Positions 32,458 to 45,499 of a DNA stretch of 64,000 nucleotides are shown one piece after another. The translations under genes and the position numbers were made by a program. Position 1 is the first letter of the stretch, and every line of letters starts with the position of its first letter. Under the pieces are notes generated by a model that saw only the letters and a list, made by a program, of their open reading frames with translations, was not told the DNA's origin and made no database searches. The stretch covers positions 124,001 through 188,000 of the forward strand of contig JAMSLZ010000010.1 in NCBI GenBank assembly GCA_026027325.1, read 5' to 3'. The stretch is from Actinomucor elegans. Lineage: Eukaryota; Mucoromycota; Mucoromycetes; Mucorales; Mucoraceae.

Positions 32458-33493
32458 TTAACCATTTAAGATCGAAGTCAAATCAGGCGCCTACAATTCA
32501 ATCAATAAGTACATATCAAAAGCAAGCCTGATATACATCTGTAAGCTTACCGTTAATGGGCATGGTACACTCATGGATTTGGATATTTGTGGTGTAATAG
32601 CAATACCCGCAATGCGAACGGTTGGATATACATAATAATCAAAGTTCATGTTCTGCGCCTTACTTCCATCGAATCCACAACGCGTAACCAAATCCATCAA
32701 TACACCTTGTTGGCCGGGATCTGAAGAATTGACTTTGACTGAGAACGGAAAGTCGATATTTGTTATTCCTTTGGCAGCGATGACTACGTCTGATACGTTT
32801 CCACCACCAATATAGACATTGTATGGTGCAGGGTAATAAGCCTAAGCAAAACACATCAGCATAGGCTTGAGTTATCTCTGTTAAAGTACTTACATCGGCT
32901 TTAATAGTTTCAAACGTGATACCTGCAAAGTTTGGATTGTCAACGCTGATACCAACTTCAAACGTCATTGTGAGTACATTATTCAAGTTTGTAACCACTG
33001 GGTCCTGTTTAAGACCGGTAAATTGAACTACAGGAACCTTGAATATGGCTGCAAAAACACCAGCAATGATAGCAAGAATAATAAAAATAATCAGGAAGAT
33101 GCAGCTACACCAGCGCGCCCATTTGGGACAGCAAGTACAACAGCCACAGCACATTTTGTCCATACATGAACGCTTCTTTTTTTCGCGAGGAATGATCTTT
33201 TCCAAGTCATCATCGGAATCGTAATGATCAATGAATTTCATGTCCGACATAGAGTCCCGGTGGTGGTGATCATTTAAACTATGACCTAGTGGTGTAGGGC
33301 CTGGAGGTAAGCCTGAGCTACCATGTTGATTATAGACAGGATAAGGTGATGGTGAATTGACTGGAACATCGTTTAAGGCATATTTATCAGTAGAGTCTCG
33401 AGTTGTTTCAATGTGTTGAGGTAAAGGAGGAGCAGCAGGTTTATTGTAAAAATCATCATGTTGATTATAAGGTGGTGCTGAAGGTTGTGCCAT
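32458..33493 (-). CDS. LEA_2-domain single-pass membrane protein
   Basis: A fungal protein of the LEA_2 (LEA14-like) class with unknown exact role. The - strand exons are 33493-32894, 32841-32551 and 32490-32458, giving 307 aa. Residues 1-105 are Pro/Tyr/Asn-rich and disordered. A very Cys-rich juxtamembrane segment at 110-131 (CCGCCTCCPKWARWCSC) probably carries palmitoylation or metal. One membrane helix spans about 132-152. The rest forms the LEA_2 beta-sandwich with the typical words VGISVDNPNFAGITFETI, ITNIDFPFSVKVNSSDP and PTVRIAGIAITP. Topology would put the LEA_2 domain outside or in the lumen. TATAAAAG lies about 70 bp upstream. The neighbouring CHD gene is convergent. Confidence 0.85.
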
Positions 33494-34681
33494 TTCTATA
33501 TATCAAAGGAAAAAAGATTTAATAAAGAGAAAGAACAGATAAAAATACGAATTATCTTGGCAGCTTTTATATTATAACACAAGGTTATTGTTCTAAAAAT
33601 ACTCGTCTGTTGGGCTTAGCTGCTGGTTAAATAATTTTTAACGACTTTTCTATTTTCTGATAAAATAGAGATTCCCTTGAGATATAACCCTCTATTTCTT
33701 TTCTCTTGATTTGCTCACGTTTAAAAGAACCAGATGAATCTTTTATCGTTTTGAACAGAAACAGGCAATTAAAAACAGTTGAATACCCGCTTCAAAAGTT
33801 ATTATTGTAGCCAATTCTAACTGGTGAAAAAAAAAGCCTTCATTTAGACATAGGACCGTCGCATTAATCACTCTTATTCCAAGATAGACTCAGAATATTA
33901 CCAAGTGCTTTTAATGAATCAATCTGTTTATAAATCAAACAATAAAGGACTAAAGACCGCTAAAGGATGTGCCCATTTGTAGGTATATCATTTATAAAGG
34001 CTCTAAAATTTATAAAAATTTCTCCCTGGACAATAGTTTGAAAATGCACTAATACTGATTAGATATAGTTTATTGCTCTCGTTTTTAAAGGCACATCATA
34101 AGAAAAAGTGGCAGAGAACATTGGAAGATGTCAAGTTAATACATATACAATATTTTATATGCTTAAAAAATACAATTAAAATAGAAAAGCATCTCTTACA
34201 TCGTAAGGAATAAAATGTTGTCATGGACTATGCCTTAAAATGTATGATATCGTTAAAAAAAACGATCCGTAGTTATGGCACTATCACTATTGCATATTAA
34301 GTTACTCCTTAATTTTCATTGGGTATCGGGATTTGAACAATAATTTCACCATAATGCTTACTATACTATACATGTTGGACAGTTCATTGGAAAAAGAACA
34401 GGTTTCTCTATATCATTACTCTAGGATCTTTACTCCTTATTGATCTAGACAAAACTCTACAATTTTAATGTGGAACATCTGTATGTGTTTAATTATAGTT
34501 AACATAGGCATGTGTTAATATATAGTTAAAAGCATGAATATTAGACCTTTTTTAATATAACTTCGTGATGTTGATCTGAAACTTGACTGCCTTCGGCAGG
34601 TGATTTATTTCGTTCGGTCCTACTATAACCAGGGAAATGAAACGCCGAATAAAGCTGTCTCAACTAGGAATAAGAATAATA
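33494..34681. other. Intergenic region upstream of the LEA_2 gene
   Basis: AT-rich, with no supportable gene. The LEA_2 promoter is at its left end and the second transposon copy starts at 34682. Confidence 0.5.
33564..33571 (-). promoter_or_regulatory. TATA-like box of the LEA_2 gene
   Basis: TATAAAAG on the - strand, about 70 bp before the start codon at 33493. Confidence 0.45.
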
Positions 34682-34843
34682 TTGGTTTTTTCCAAACGGT
34701 TTGCGCATCAGATTTTTTTTTTTGCGCTCCGAATTTTTTTTTTTGCGTCCCCGAATTTTTTTTTTGCGCACAAGGATTTAATTTTTTGCGTACCTAGTTT
34801 TTTTTTTTGCGCATCAGATTTTTTCAGTTTGCGCATAAGTTTT
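34682..34843 (+). repeat. Terminal inverted repeat (transposase 3' side), copy 2
   Basis: Same GCG-anchored periodic structure as in copy 1. The eighth unit is TTTGCGTGCTTATTC, as at the right end of copy 1. Confidence 0.93.
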
Positions 34844-34902
34844 CTAGTTTGCGTGCTTATTCTTCTCAGGATTTTTAAAAGTTTTATTTATAACATAATT
34901 TA

Positions 34903-36363
34903 CTAAAGCATTGGCTCAAGAGTCAAACACCTATCAAAAAATGAAACAGAATGCTTAATCCAGTTGTGACAGTCTTCCACAGTAACCTGTTTTGCTGACT
35001 CAATAATCCTAGCACTCAAATTATCTGTTGCTGTGAGACAGTCTCTCTTTACGCCAGCTTTAACTTTCGACCAAAAAAGTTCAATTGGATTTAGGAAAGG
35101 TGAGTAAGGAGGCAAGTAAACAGCTTTATATCCGCGACTTTCAATGAGTTCTTGGACAGCAGCGACTTTGTGTATAGCAGCGTTATCTAAGATAAGATAG
35201 CGACCAGACATTTCATGCTCATCAAGTGTATCCATAACATTACTGATAAATTGCAAGAAGTGCTCGCTTCGTGTACCAATTCTTGCGTTTGCCTTCGATA
35301 CTTCAGCTGCTTCACCATCATCTCTCTTTCTCTTCTTATTGGAAGCGCCTTTCTTCTGGACAGCCTTTGGCTTGCGCAAAGTTAAGTCAATAACTCCTTT
35401 CTCGCATATTGCCCCAATTATAGTGATCGTAATTCCCCTGTTTGAAGGAAGTACGATTTTAGCTGGTAGTCCCCGCTTGGATCTACCGAAATTTCGTCTG
35501 ATGTGCATATTAAATCCTGCCTCGTCAATAAAAACGCAGTTGCCAAACCAATTCATTTCCTTATCACCCATCCACTCCAATACTCTCTCTCTTCGTTGCT
35601 TTAAAGTATTCTCAGAATTCCTCGCAGCAACAATTTTATCCAACTTCTTGAGGGTGAGGGACGCATGCTGAACAAGATGCTTATGAAGACCGGAAAGGGT
35701 GATCGACTGAATGTCTGGGAAAGCGGAAAGTAATGCATCTCTTGCCTCCCATAAAACAGCGGCAGCAGCAGTGTCATAATATTGACAAAGGAAGTCGGTA
35801 TGCTTTGGCTCAAGCTTCCGATTATTCCCTCCCAGACGTGATACTTTTTTGGTACCTGGCAAACGCTTCTCCTCATCATCTTTGTATGTTTTCACATAAT
35901 GTTGGGCTGTTCTTACAACGATACCCACAGTTAGTCCTGCTTGTCTTGCAGACATCCCTTGTTCGATGACAAGATCAAGCAGTTCTTGTACTTGAAGTGC
36001 TGAGTAAGAGCGATATGGGCCTCTGGTCTTTTTAGCAGTCGTAGTCTTGGAGGCGGTTCTTAGTTTACTTTCTACTACTTGTTGACTCGTTGTCGCCTCT
36101 TGTTGACTAGCTATAGGCGTTTCTTGTGAATACTTGAGAAAAGCCTGAAAGCTACCGAAATCCATTATCCTTTTTATGTCTGGCTCAGCTTCTTTGACAG
36201 GCTTCTTCTCATCTACACCTAGTTGCCATTCGTGCCATTCTAAGGCAGTGGTTTCATACAAATCCATTTGAACTTCTTCTTCTACTTCCATTGCAGTAAC
36301 TTCAGGAATTTCATCAATAATGTTGAAGCAATGCATGTATTCATGGGGAACATTATTACACAT
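34903..36363 (-). CDS. Transposase, DD34E, copy 2
   Basis: A 486-aa frame from the ATG at 36363, intact and identical in translation to the copy at 22494-23954. It has the same helix-turn-helix, the same Asp, Asp and Glu triad (280, 393, 428) and the same KKRKR patch. Nothing distinguishes the two copies functionally, and either could supply transposase for both. Confidence 0.93.
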   Translation of the reverse strand: MCNNVPHEYMHCFNIIDEIPEVTAMEVEEEVQMDLYETTALEWHEWQLGVDEKKPVKEAEPDIKRIMDFGSFQAFLKYSQETPIASQQEATTSQQVVESKLRTASKTTTAKKTRGPYRSYSALQVQELLDLVIEQGMSARQAGLTVGIVVRTAQHYVKTYKDDEEKRLPGTKKVSRLGGNNRKLEPKHTDFLCQYYDTAAAAVLWEARDALLSAFPDIQSITLSGLHKHLVQHASLTLKKLDKIVAARNSENTLKQRRERVLEWMGDKEMNWFGNCVFIDEAGFNMHIRRNFGRSKRGLPAKIVLPSNRGITITIIGAICEKGVIDLTLRKPKAVQKKGASNKKRKRDDGEAAEVSKANARIGTRSEHFLQFISNVMDTLDEHEMSGRYLILDNAAIHKVAAVQELIESRGYKAVYLPPYSPFLNPIELFWSKVKAGVKRDCLTATDNLSARIIESAKQVTVEDCHNWIKHSVSFFDRCLTLEPML

Positions 36364-36408
36364 TTTTACTTTAAAAAACTTGAGAAAAGAACAAGCACGT
36401 AAACTAAA

Positions 36409-36570
36409 AAAACTTATGCGCAAACTGAAAAAATCTGATGCGCAAAAAAAAAAACTAGGTACGCAAAAAATTAAATCCTTGTGCGCAAAAAAAAAATTCG
36501 GGGACGCAAAAAAAAAAATTCGGAGCGCAAAAAAAAAAATCTGATGCGCAAACCGTTTGGAAAAAACCAA
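36409..36570 (-). repeat. Terminal inverted repeat (transposase 5' side), copy 2
   Basis: Reverse complement of the 34682-34843 repeat. Seven GCG words plus one ACG, spaced 21-22 bp. Confidence 0.93.
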
Positions 36571-38256
36571 TACTTGCGATGGATCACTGGAGTCTTGCGC
36601 TATTCCAAGTTTAAATTTATCCTACAGAATGATAGGAAAAAAGGGAAAAAAGCATCGTATGCCCAACCATTCATTTTTTTTTTAAAAAAAAAAAGCTCTA
36701 TACATCTAAACGTGATAAACTCTTTTAATCTTTCTCTAATTTCATCATTGGCAAACCTTTCAGAATCAAATGTAAAATATGCGAATCGAACAAAATTGTC
36801 ATATATGTTTAATGTCTGTTATTCATCTTAAGATTATACCCTGTCACGAGCTTCCAAAAGTATTTATATTGTTCATTTGTTATAATGAGAGCCGGCCTGA
36901 AAGTAATAGATGGTGAAGTCTTTGGCAGAGAAAGTTTCATTAATAATACTCGAGAGATCTTGATCGATATTGTTACTTGCGTTAATGTGTTGGCGAAATA
37001 ATGCCTTTCTCAGAATTGTATAGATACTCATTTCTTCAGAACTGTATCCAATAAAGAAAGATACAAATGTTTAAAAGAATGTACTCAAACAGGTCTCAAT
37101 TTTCATAGTATAAATACATGGAATGCAAATGTTGCACAGTTAAGCATTTCGATGCATCGTTCGAAATTAAATTTTTCATCTCTGATTAGATTGTCTTGAC
37201 TATTAGCGATCTCAATTGAGGAGGTATTGTCTAGAGACAAAGTATTACCAAGCAATAATTTTCTATTATCTAATGGAAAGTCAACATTCCGTAACGGTCT
37301 GAAGAGTTGCTGGCGGTTTACCAGAAGCTGAATTGTGATTGTTTCAGAGTAATGCATTATCTTCATTGGCCTTTATTTTATTCAGCAGATCCATCGCGTA
37401 CTCATCACTTGAATTCAAGGTCTTTTGATATATAGTATAAATTTGAAAACTGAAAACCATTAAGGAATGCAACTTGGAGATACAAGACGGTTTGCGCGCC
37501 TGCTAATACAAGAACGTTGGTGTTTTCATTGTTCGTCGGCTATTAAAAAAAGTCTACAATCACAATTACCAAAATCTTTGAAATACAAAAAAAAATTAGA
37601 TCTAAATCTTCAACTAAGCAAAATATGGCTTTGAAGCTGTATCTGTATATACGATGATGTGTTCTATTTAATACATTAATCAATATTATTTATATAGATA
37701 GCATTATGCAGAACATCAACTGCTATATGAAGCTTCTTTCTATAACCAATGAATTTACTCTACACCTAATACATATATATACAGTAGCAGCCAGAAACAA
37801 TCCATAGTCTAGACAAGCCGAGACTGGATTATCTATTTATTCTTGAATCATACGTAATCTATACCAAACAGATCGACAGCTTCAGTTTTCTCGTTACAGC
37901 CCAAGCTGTTTTAGACTATCCTCTGAATAGATTAAATAAAGCACATAAATATATATCGATCAACTCTGAAACATAAAAACAGTTTCAAAAGCATTCTTTT
38001 GCTTTTAACATTTTTGTGCTTTATAACTATATTTCATGATTTTTTTTTTATGTATATATAGTGTACCATTCCAAAGAGCATTCATTTTTTTTTTTTTTTT
38101 TTTTTTTGCAAATCATATTAAAAATACAAACCACCACAGTACAATTATCGTTCTTTATGTTGTGATTTTATGTAAATTTTTCAGCAATGCTAAGCCTTAA
38201 ACGTTTTATAACAAACTACAAACAAGGCACATTATTGGACGCGTGTGATCTTATTC

Positions 38257-38323
38257 GATCTCGGTCAAATGTCATACTTTGATCAATAGACCTTGCTCAG
38301 AATGTGTCGTTGCATCTACCAGA
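38257..38323 (+). repeat. Dispersed ~65-bp repeat copy
   Basis: It reads GATCTCGGTCAAATGTCATA, then AATAGACC, TTGCTCAGAATG and TTGCATCTACCAGA. This is a well-kept copy, 150 bp after a T23 tract. Confidence 0.65.
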
Positions 38324-41260
38324 GCATTTCTTTTTCCATAAAGTTATAATCAATACTTAATTAGGTGTAAATGTATATATTTTTCATGAAGGATAGTTAC
38401 TCATAAGATCTTTTTATAGATTTCGTTTAAATATCACACCAGGTAAACCTTTCAGGTTTAGGTTAGCCCACTTCAAACATGAAACATATGTATAATCTTC
38501 ATATAATGAGCTTGTTACATTCGTTATATATATCTAACGATTATAACAACCAATATGCTTAAATACTTTAAATTATGTATATTTGTTTTACTAAAATAGG
38601 TACATTACCTTATTTCATATTATATACATACGCGAGTATGTTATGGATTCGGTAATATTTTTAGTAGTTTCATATTGGTTCTATATCATTATCCTGATCT
38701 TTTTGGTGTTGATTTGCATATCGGTTTTCAGGGCATTACTTTCATTGAATGATTGAGAATAAACTAGCAGTTTATCACATCATCATAAAAGCCTCTGACA
38801 AAAATTATTAGAAATGAAACGAAAATCGTTTACAAAGAAAATTTTTTCGATAAACCTTTCAACTTTAGTAAAGTTACAAGGCAAGAAGTCCTCTTTAATG
38901 TATTTTCTTGGTATCATTTATGGTAAACAGGTATTGTAAACTCCGACGGGTGTCTAGGTTTCCAACAAGTTGATGCAGAAAATTTTTCTAATTGTATTTA
39001 TATAAAACCAGTAGCATTCTATAGATAATTAGGTTTTCTGTAAGCCCTATTAAGTTTCAAAAGCTTATATATACTTTAATCGCTTCAAACCCTATACTCC
39101 CTATTTTTTTGTAGAAAATTTTCACGAAATATTTTTTAAAAATCAAATCTTAAATTCGCCATGTTTGAAACAAGTAATCTTTACTTACCTGTGTTAAACA
39201 TCGCCTTTTATTAATAGTACATATCTATATTAAGCTGTATCAGCTATTAACATGAAAAGTTTCAACATTATTACAATAATTTTGAATGCATCAAATCTCT
39301 CAAACAAACTTGAACGTTGAACATACAGCAAAACAAACCAATGTTTTAAATCACGGGAAAAAAAGTTAATAGTCTGAATTTATACTATTAGGTTAAAATA
39401 GTTTCAAAGGGTGTCTTTCTATATTGCTCTAAAATGGTTTCCAAAGCTTCGTTTTGTTGATAAATAACCGATCGACTAGTAAATAGTTGTCTATGGTTAA
39501 TATTTTCTACAGTGTCTGTTCTGAGCCAACTGCGACACTAGCAGAAATACATACTTATGATCTACTTAAAATAGGGTTCAATTGAACGCCATGTTTTGAG
39601 GATTAGTAGGAGAAAGTGATTTCGTTGAAAAGTCAATAAGAACCAACTGTTGTCATTATGTGCTGTTATGTTCATTAGCGTTGTAGTAACCGAATACAGT
39701 TTCACTTGCTCTTCTTTTTCACCTTCCTTTTTTTTTTGGTAGAGCTGTCTAACTACATACTAGTCAAGCCATGTCTATTTTGCATAATGTAGATTATAAT
39801 AACAATAACCTGATATTTAAACACCAACCTTTTTCGCTGATAGCTAAACTTCGACAGCAAGCTTATGCCGACAATGTAGACACTGAAACCTGCGATGATA
39901 AACTTTAGATTGCCTCCCTTGTCAAGCACTTTAGCCAAGTAAAACTTATTTATAAGCGAGTTAAACATGTTATTAATTGTTTTCTACACCGTATTCAAAA
40001 GCAATCGAGTAATATTGGATAATAATCTGGATTATTCAAATATCGCTTCTATGGGTGATTATATGTATTATATGTATACACTACCGACAAATTAGTAAAA
40101 CACATCAAATCTCTTCAACTATAGTATTCTATTCGAAATTATACGCGTTCATCCAGGCCATAAAGAAATGAAAAAAGATCCTACTTATTTCTTTTTCAAA
40201 AAGGCAAGGAAGCGTGGTTATAGGAATATGCTCGTAATTCAACATCAACTTTAGAGAGAATATGAGGAAATACTCTCACCACTTATAGGTTTAGCTTTAC
40301 GAATTATTGCTTGACATAGATCGCCTTCAATATCTTTTAAATCATTAATATCTACTAAATCGCAATCATATAAAACAGTTGGCGTAAAATTTAATTACCT
40401 GAACAGATGGTAAAGCCTTTCAATTATATACTTGGACCTCGAACATGTTTTCAAATATATTGCGGCAAGGCTATCCGAATTGGCAAAAGAGATCATCACC
40501 ATCATCAAGTACAATCCGTGTAGAAGCTTATCAACTGATGTCAGATATAGGAATATCTTTGTACGTAGCCGCGTTAAACATTAATAGATCATTTAAATAG
40601 AATCGGCTATCCTTCAGAAAGGGCATGCTATTTATTGGACTATACAATGAAAAGAACTGAGGTCGAATGAATAGTGTTGCTAAAAACATTCACGTTTGCC
40701 AACAGAATCACCTTTAAACCAAACAAAAGTTATTTGAAAAAAAGATTTGATTCGACTTGGTGGCGTATTATGACCAGAACGCTAGTACAGAAACTCTAGA
40801 GGGACCAATGAGCAATCTGAGAAAAGCATTCGAATCTGGACAGATAAGAAGGCCGTCATTGGTGTTAGCAGGTAGATTTGATACATGATAGGCTACAGTT
40901 GGCGAAAGGGGCGCTTACAATTTTCCTAATAAAGCCATGGGCGCTCTCTACAAAATTTCAGATTAATAAATGCATCTAAGTCAACCGCCGAAGGTTTTAA
41001 AATCCGGGAATTATGTAGATGAATGCAAGTGCTTTTATAAACTATCAAACGTTAGTGGCATTAAAAGTCCGTGGGAACGGTGATACACTCCGACGCAACA
41101 TTTTACTTTTGCCTTCTGGTGTAATATTTTTATTTATATTTCTTCTCAAACTTACACTATTCAAAGAGCTTTTTTATTTTCTATAACCCTTGTTAGATAT
41201 TCAAGTTACTAATATGTACCTGTTGTTTTTTTTTTCGCTTGCAGCGATTTCTGAGCTTAT

Positions 41261-41297
<37 letters not shown>

Positions 41298-41350
41298 TGA
41301 ACGCAGCTTGGAAAATGCGTGTGGTGCATTAATCAACTCAGATCTCTACC

Positions 41351-41417
41351 AATCTCGGCCAAATGTCGCATTTACCTAGTAGATCATGCTTAAAATGAAC
41401 CACCACATCTGCCAAAA
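41351..41417 (+). repeat. Dispersed ~65-bp repeat, best-kept copy
   Basis: It reads AATCTCGGCCAAATGTCGCA, then TAGTAGATCATGC, TTAAAATGAACC and ACATCTGCC. It lies 56 bp after a T32 tract. I used it as the reference for the family. Confidence 0.7.
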
Positions 41418-42821
41418 GCCCTCATTGGGCTCTCAGTGCGATTAATTTATTAAATGCCTCGTTGCATTTGCTCATTTGTAATTCTTATTAACTCAATGGC
41501 CGCTCTTTTATTTTAGCGATGGGGAAGAAATGGTTTCTAGAAAAAATAAATATTGAAAACTCACAAAAAAAAGCTTCTTCACTACATAGCTTTTGGGCAA
41601 GTATGATAATGAGACTACCTCTTGTGAAGAGCAGGCTCTGGGTTGATGTTTGGTTAAACACGTGTAGCACTGTAACCAACGGTTGTGAGTGGTGCACGAA
41701 AAACAATAATGATGATCTGGATGTCACCTGAGAATGAACCCTAAAAGCAAACTCGTTTATTGAAATAATAGGCTATTGAACGATAGTTGACTCCTGCTTG
41801 GGGCACCTTCTCTGTGTTCTTTTTTCTAAACAAATAAACAAAGCTGATCATGGCAATGTCATCATCGCTTGGTGTTATGTAAAAGTGAGTGATATGTCTT
41901 CAGTTAGTTAACATTTCAGTAGGTCAATAGATCGATGACTTGAATATCGTCTGAGATGTAAGATCGAGGTTAAACGGCCATCGTAGTAAGTAGATCTAGA
42001 AATTGATGTTGGGCCGAGATCTATTATTATTGAACGATGGTTTACAAAGATTTGAAATACCAGCCCTGCATCGCCTCTGGACTCTATAAAATCCCCCTAA
42101 AAGAATGTTCTAAACATACCATGTAAAGGTGATACATCACTCTTGCAAAAATAGCCCTGGTGATAGTCTATGCCTCGCTTATTCATAACTACCTCGTGCA
42201 GTAAACGAATTGTGATTCTAAATAGGCACAAAATTAAGACTGCTACTCGCTTCTGAAGCAGCCAGACCCAATTCTGTGCTTATGCAGGGTCATACGGACC
42301 CAGTTGAGACAGCCAGAGAGCAGTGTAATTAGTACAAAGAATTTCATGTTTTATTACTAGGAAGGAAATTTTCAAAAAAGATCAGGAACCAGTCTTCTTG
42401 CGCTAAACTTGAGCGGACTAAATGCAGTAATACAGTATACCTAGAATACTTGTAGGCATCTCGATAGGCGCAACCTTTTGTCAATAGAGACTCTCTAGTT
42501 AATGTGACAGGCCATGAATGCGTGCGATTCAATTATTGTGAGTGTCAAATAGCCATTCAGATGGTAGTACTACAGTATAACCTCACATGGCTTTCCATTT
42601 TGTCACAGAAGCTCTTTAGATTCTTTCTAGTCCCGGATTCCAATTGTTACTAATATTGCATAGAGCCGATAACCCGGAGCGAACATAATGTAAAGATGAC
42701 AATACCCGTTAAGAACAAGACCTTCTAGGATCGAGAAGGTAATTGCTATTAGAGCGGAATGCGTACTATTTATCGAATCAGCTGCAAGTAAACTTTAACC
42801 TACTATTGTATGTCTATTATA

Positions 42822-42829
42822 TATAAAAG
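42822..42829 (+). promoter_or_regulatory. TATA-like box of the DASS transporter gene
   Basis: TATAAAAG, 83 bp before the ATG. A second TATATAAA lies near 42846. Confidence 0.4.
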
Positions 42830-42904
42830 GATTTTTTTTTTTAGTATATATAAACCTTGAATTCTTGATTATACGAATGTATACTTTCTTCCTATTCGCT
42901 CAAT

Positions 42905-44986
42905 ATGAAAATTGATGATAGCTATGCCAATCAGATAACTGCCAGATCTGCAGTTGAACAGGAGCCCAATGAAACCACCTTGTTATTACCATCTACTATT
43001 ATAGATGTAGATCAAAGTAAATATTTATTAAGGCTTCAATGTTGATATGCTTATACAATTACAGGCAAATCTTCCAAAGTCTTCAAAGCCATTAAAAACT
43101 CTAGCTTGTATAGCTTAATACCCTCGTTATTACTTGGATCTTTAATTTGGTTTGGAACAACACCAACAGATGAACTTACCCTTACTTCCATCAGACTATT
43201 GGCGGTATTCACAAGGTACGATATAGTTCCACCACCATCACTAGCATCATCATCGTCATGACTAACACTTGTATATCAGTTGTATATTTGCATTAATCAC
43301 AACATCAGTTGACATATCAGTACTTGTGTTGACTGCACTCACTCTGTTATCGGTCACCCATTCTTTTCAATGTGAGGATCAAAATACTGGTCTTGGTACC
43401 GAATGTAGACTCTGCGGGCAAGAGGATCCTTTAACAGGAGAAATTTATGATTGTAAAGGCGGTAAAGAATCCTTCCAACACTCTCTGGAAGGATTCTCTA
43501 GCTCAGTTGTATGGTTAATATTCGCAGCATTTCATTTAGGGAAGGCTGTAGAAGTGACTAAGCTTGGAAAAAGAATTTCCCTGTTCATGATCCGCTCATT
43601 TGGTCAACATGTCATGGGTTTGGCTTATGCTATTTTGATTTCAGGTACTAATTTACTTTTGATACTTGTCCAATGAAAAACTAATGGGTAGAATAGAGCT
43701 ACTATTGGCCCCGTTTGTGCCTAGCAATACAGCTCGCGGTGGCGGTATTGTTTTACCTGTGGTGCAGTCCATTGCGAATACCTTGGGCTCAACACCTTCT
43801 CAAAATCCAAAGGTTGGAGGCTTCTTGATGCTGGTCGGAGCCCATTCAAATTTGTTATCAGCATCCATGTATTTAACAGGTATAAATTCCTTTAGTACTT
43901 TTATTGAAACAACGAATAAACCTTTAATCTATAGGAATGGCGCCAAATCCTATCGTATTAGCAAAAGCCAACACCTTATACCCTGACTTGCAATTTAATT
44001 TCATGACTTGGATCACGGGAAGCTGTGTACCTGCTTTGTTCTGCGCTGCACTATTACCTCTGATTCTGTCATGGTCTCTTGGCGTTTTTAAAACAAAGGA
44101 GCAAGAAGAAGAAGAAGGCCAGCAAATGAAAATCGATGGTAAAGATGTCGTTCGTCAAGCTTCAAGAGAGCTAACAAATATGGGGTCTATGTCAATCAAA
44201 GAACTGGTATGTTATATTCGATTCACAATTATTTTGAAATTATCTAACATCTGGATAATTACGTAGCAACTCTGTTCTGTGCTTTTGGCTTGCCTTGTGC
44301 TTTGGATTACATCTGGCTATACCAAACTGGATTCTACACTAGTGGCTCTTATTGGCATTGTGGCTCTTTTGCATATGGGCACTATCCATTGGAAAGACAT
44401 CGCCAATAATACAAATGCCGTAAGTCTCATAGCATTTACCGAAAGTTATCGTTATTCATTTTATATGCTATAATAGTGGGAAACATTATTCTGGCTTGGT
44501 GGTTTTGTTACTATTGCTACTCAATTATCAGAAGCGGGAGCATCTGCGTTCTTGGGTCACAAGATATCACTTGCTATTACACATTTGAAGCTACCTGCCG
44601 TACCTGCGTTAGCAATCGCCTACTTTCTCACTACATTCATGTTTTCATCATTAAGTGCTCATACAGTAGCGTTTGTAGCTACATTTTTGGATGCAGGCCA
44701 TGCATTAGGAGCAAACCCAATGACTTTGACTTGTTTGTTGGCCTACTTTGGTGCTTTAGGCGGGTGCATGGTAACTATAAACTAGACACATATGTCTTGA
44801 ATACAGCAAACTAAATCAATTTCTTTGTAGACAAATTTTTCTACTGGAAGTCTTGCCATGTATTTCGCACCTGGTTATGTAACACGTTCGAAATGGTTTA
44901 TTGTGGGTGCTCAAATAGCTCTTTTCTACTTGACCGTCTATTTTACAATAGGTATGGGATGGTGGAAGATCTTGGGATGGACCTGA
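42905..44986 (+). CDS. DASS-family dicarboxylate (oxoglutarate/malate-type) transporter
   Basis: A membrane carrier of the divalent-anion:sodium-symporter superfamily, close in motifs to bacterial CitT and plant plastid DiT proteins, which move dicarboxylates such as malate, oxoglutarate or citrate. Exons are 42905-43016, 43065-43215, 43280-43644, 43697-43879, 43935-44206, 44267-44419, 44477-44770 and 44831-44986, giving 561 aa. Diagnostic words are FSSSVVWLIFAAFHLGKA, ELLLAPFVPSNTARGGG (the family substrate/Na loop), WETLFWLGGFV and FSSLSAHTVAFVATF. An extracellular or lumenal loop after the second or third helix carries four cysteines (CEDQN, CRLCGQED, DCKGG). The ~40-residue N-terminus is polar and does not look like a mitochondrial presequence. 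The acceptor at 43696 was preferred over an earlier one because it restores SELLLAP. The substrate is not determinable here. Confidence 0.9.
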
Positions 44987-45336
44987 ATACCGGGGTATTT
45001 GAATCATAGTAAATCAGTACATATAAATTTATAGAATAAATCAATATACAGTCTAGTGCAAGTAGTTTCATTTCTATCTGATATGTATTGTTAATCCAAC
45101 ATTGTTAATATACCAATATTATAGAATACGTTCTTTGTAAATATTAAAGAATGATTTGAAACACGGACAAGACTAAAAGAAGATTTTAGACCCACGACAA
45201 GCATAATTTATCCGAAATCCATTAGCGTATAGGAAGTTTAGAGGAAAAGCTTGGCATTATCTCTGTTCTTCAGAATGAAGACGATGCTACTTTAATTACC
45301 AAACTTACTATTTAGCAAAGGTTTTAATGGGTGCCA

Positions 45337-45390
45337 TATCATATTTAAAGCATGGAATACTTGTTGGTGCGACGTTCAACCGAGATTTGC
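45337..45390 (-). repeat. Dispersed ~65-bp repeat, cluster copy 1
   Basis: The + strand reads TTTAAAGCATGG, then GGTGCGACGTTCAACCGAGA, the reverse complement of the family order. Confidence 0.5.
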
Positions 45391-45499
45391 TCGAAGATCT
45401 GTAAATCATATCTAGTTGTTACGAAATATATGACATTTTTTCCTAACCGGGAACAAAGCTATATAATTATTGTGCTTGAGTTAAATAAAAGTACTAATA

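Larger units (their letters stand above)
34682..36570 (-). mobile_element. Tc1/mariner-like DNA transposon, copy 2 (1,889 bp)
   Basis: The same element as at 22287-24175, inverted. It has the same ends and the same total length, and TA lies on both sides (34680-34681 and 36571-36572). The T-tract lengths I compared in the inverted repeats match copy 1, and the transposase translation is identical. Inverted repeats are 34682-34843 and 36409-36570. Confidence 0.95.
36571..42904. other. Gene-poor AT-rich region (6.3 kb)
   Basis: No gene could be modelled. Poly-T runs lie at 38085-38107 and 41263-41294. Two good dispersed-repeat copies are at 38257 and 41351. Short frames at 37103-37366 (- strand), 39753-39968 (- strand, one hydrophobic stretch), 41519-41731 (+) and 42344-42532 (-) look slightly protein-like. 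They have no recognised motif and no credible exon partners, and could be relics. The promoter of the transporter gene is at the right end. Confidence 0.5.

Noticed and set aside
37344..37440. - strand frame containing MDLLNKIKANEDNALL
   Set aside because: About 30 codons look protein-like, but there is no start context, splice partner or known motif; it may be a relic and is too short to call.
39753..39968. 71-aa - strand ORF with one hydrophobic segment
   Set aside because: It vaguely resembles a small mitochondrial membrane subunit, but no family signature could be matched and the region is otherwise empty.
43685..43692. Acceptor GGGTAG for DASS exon 4
   Set aside because: It yields a stop in the required phase; the next AATAG acceptor restores SELLLAPFVPSNTAR.
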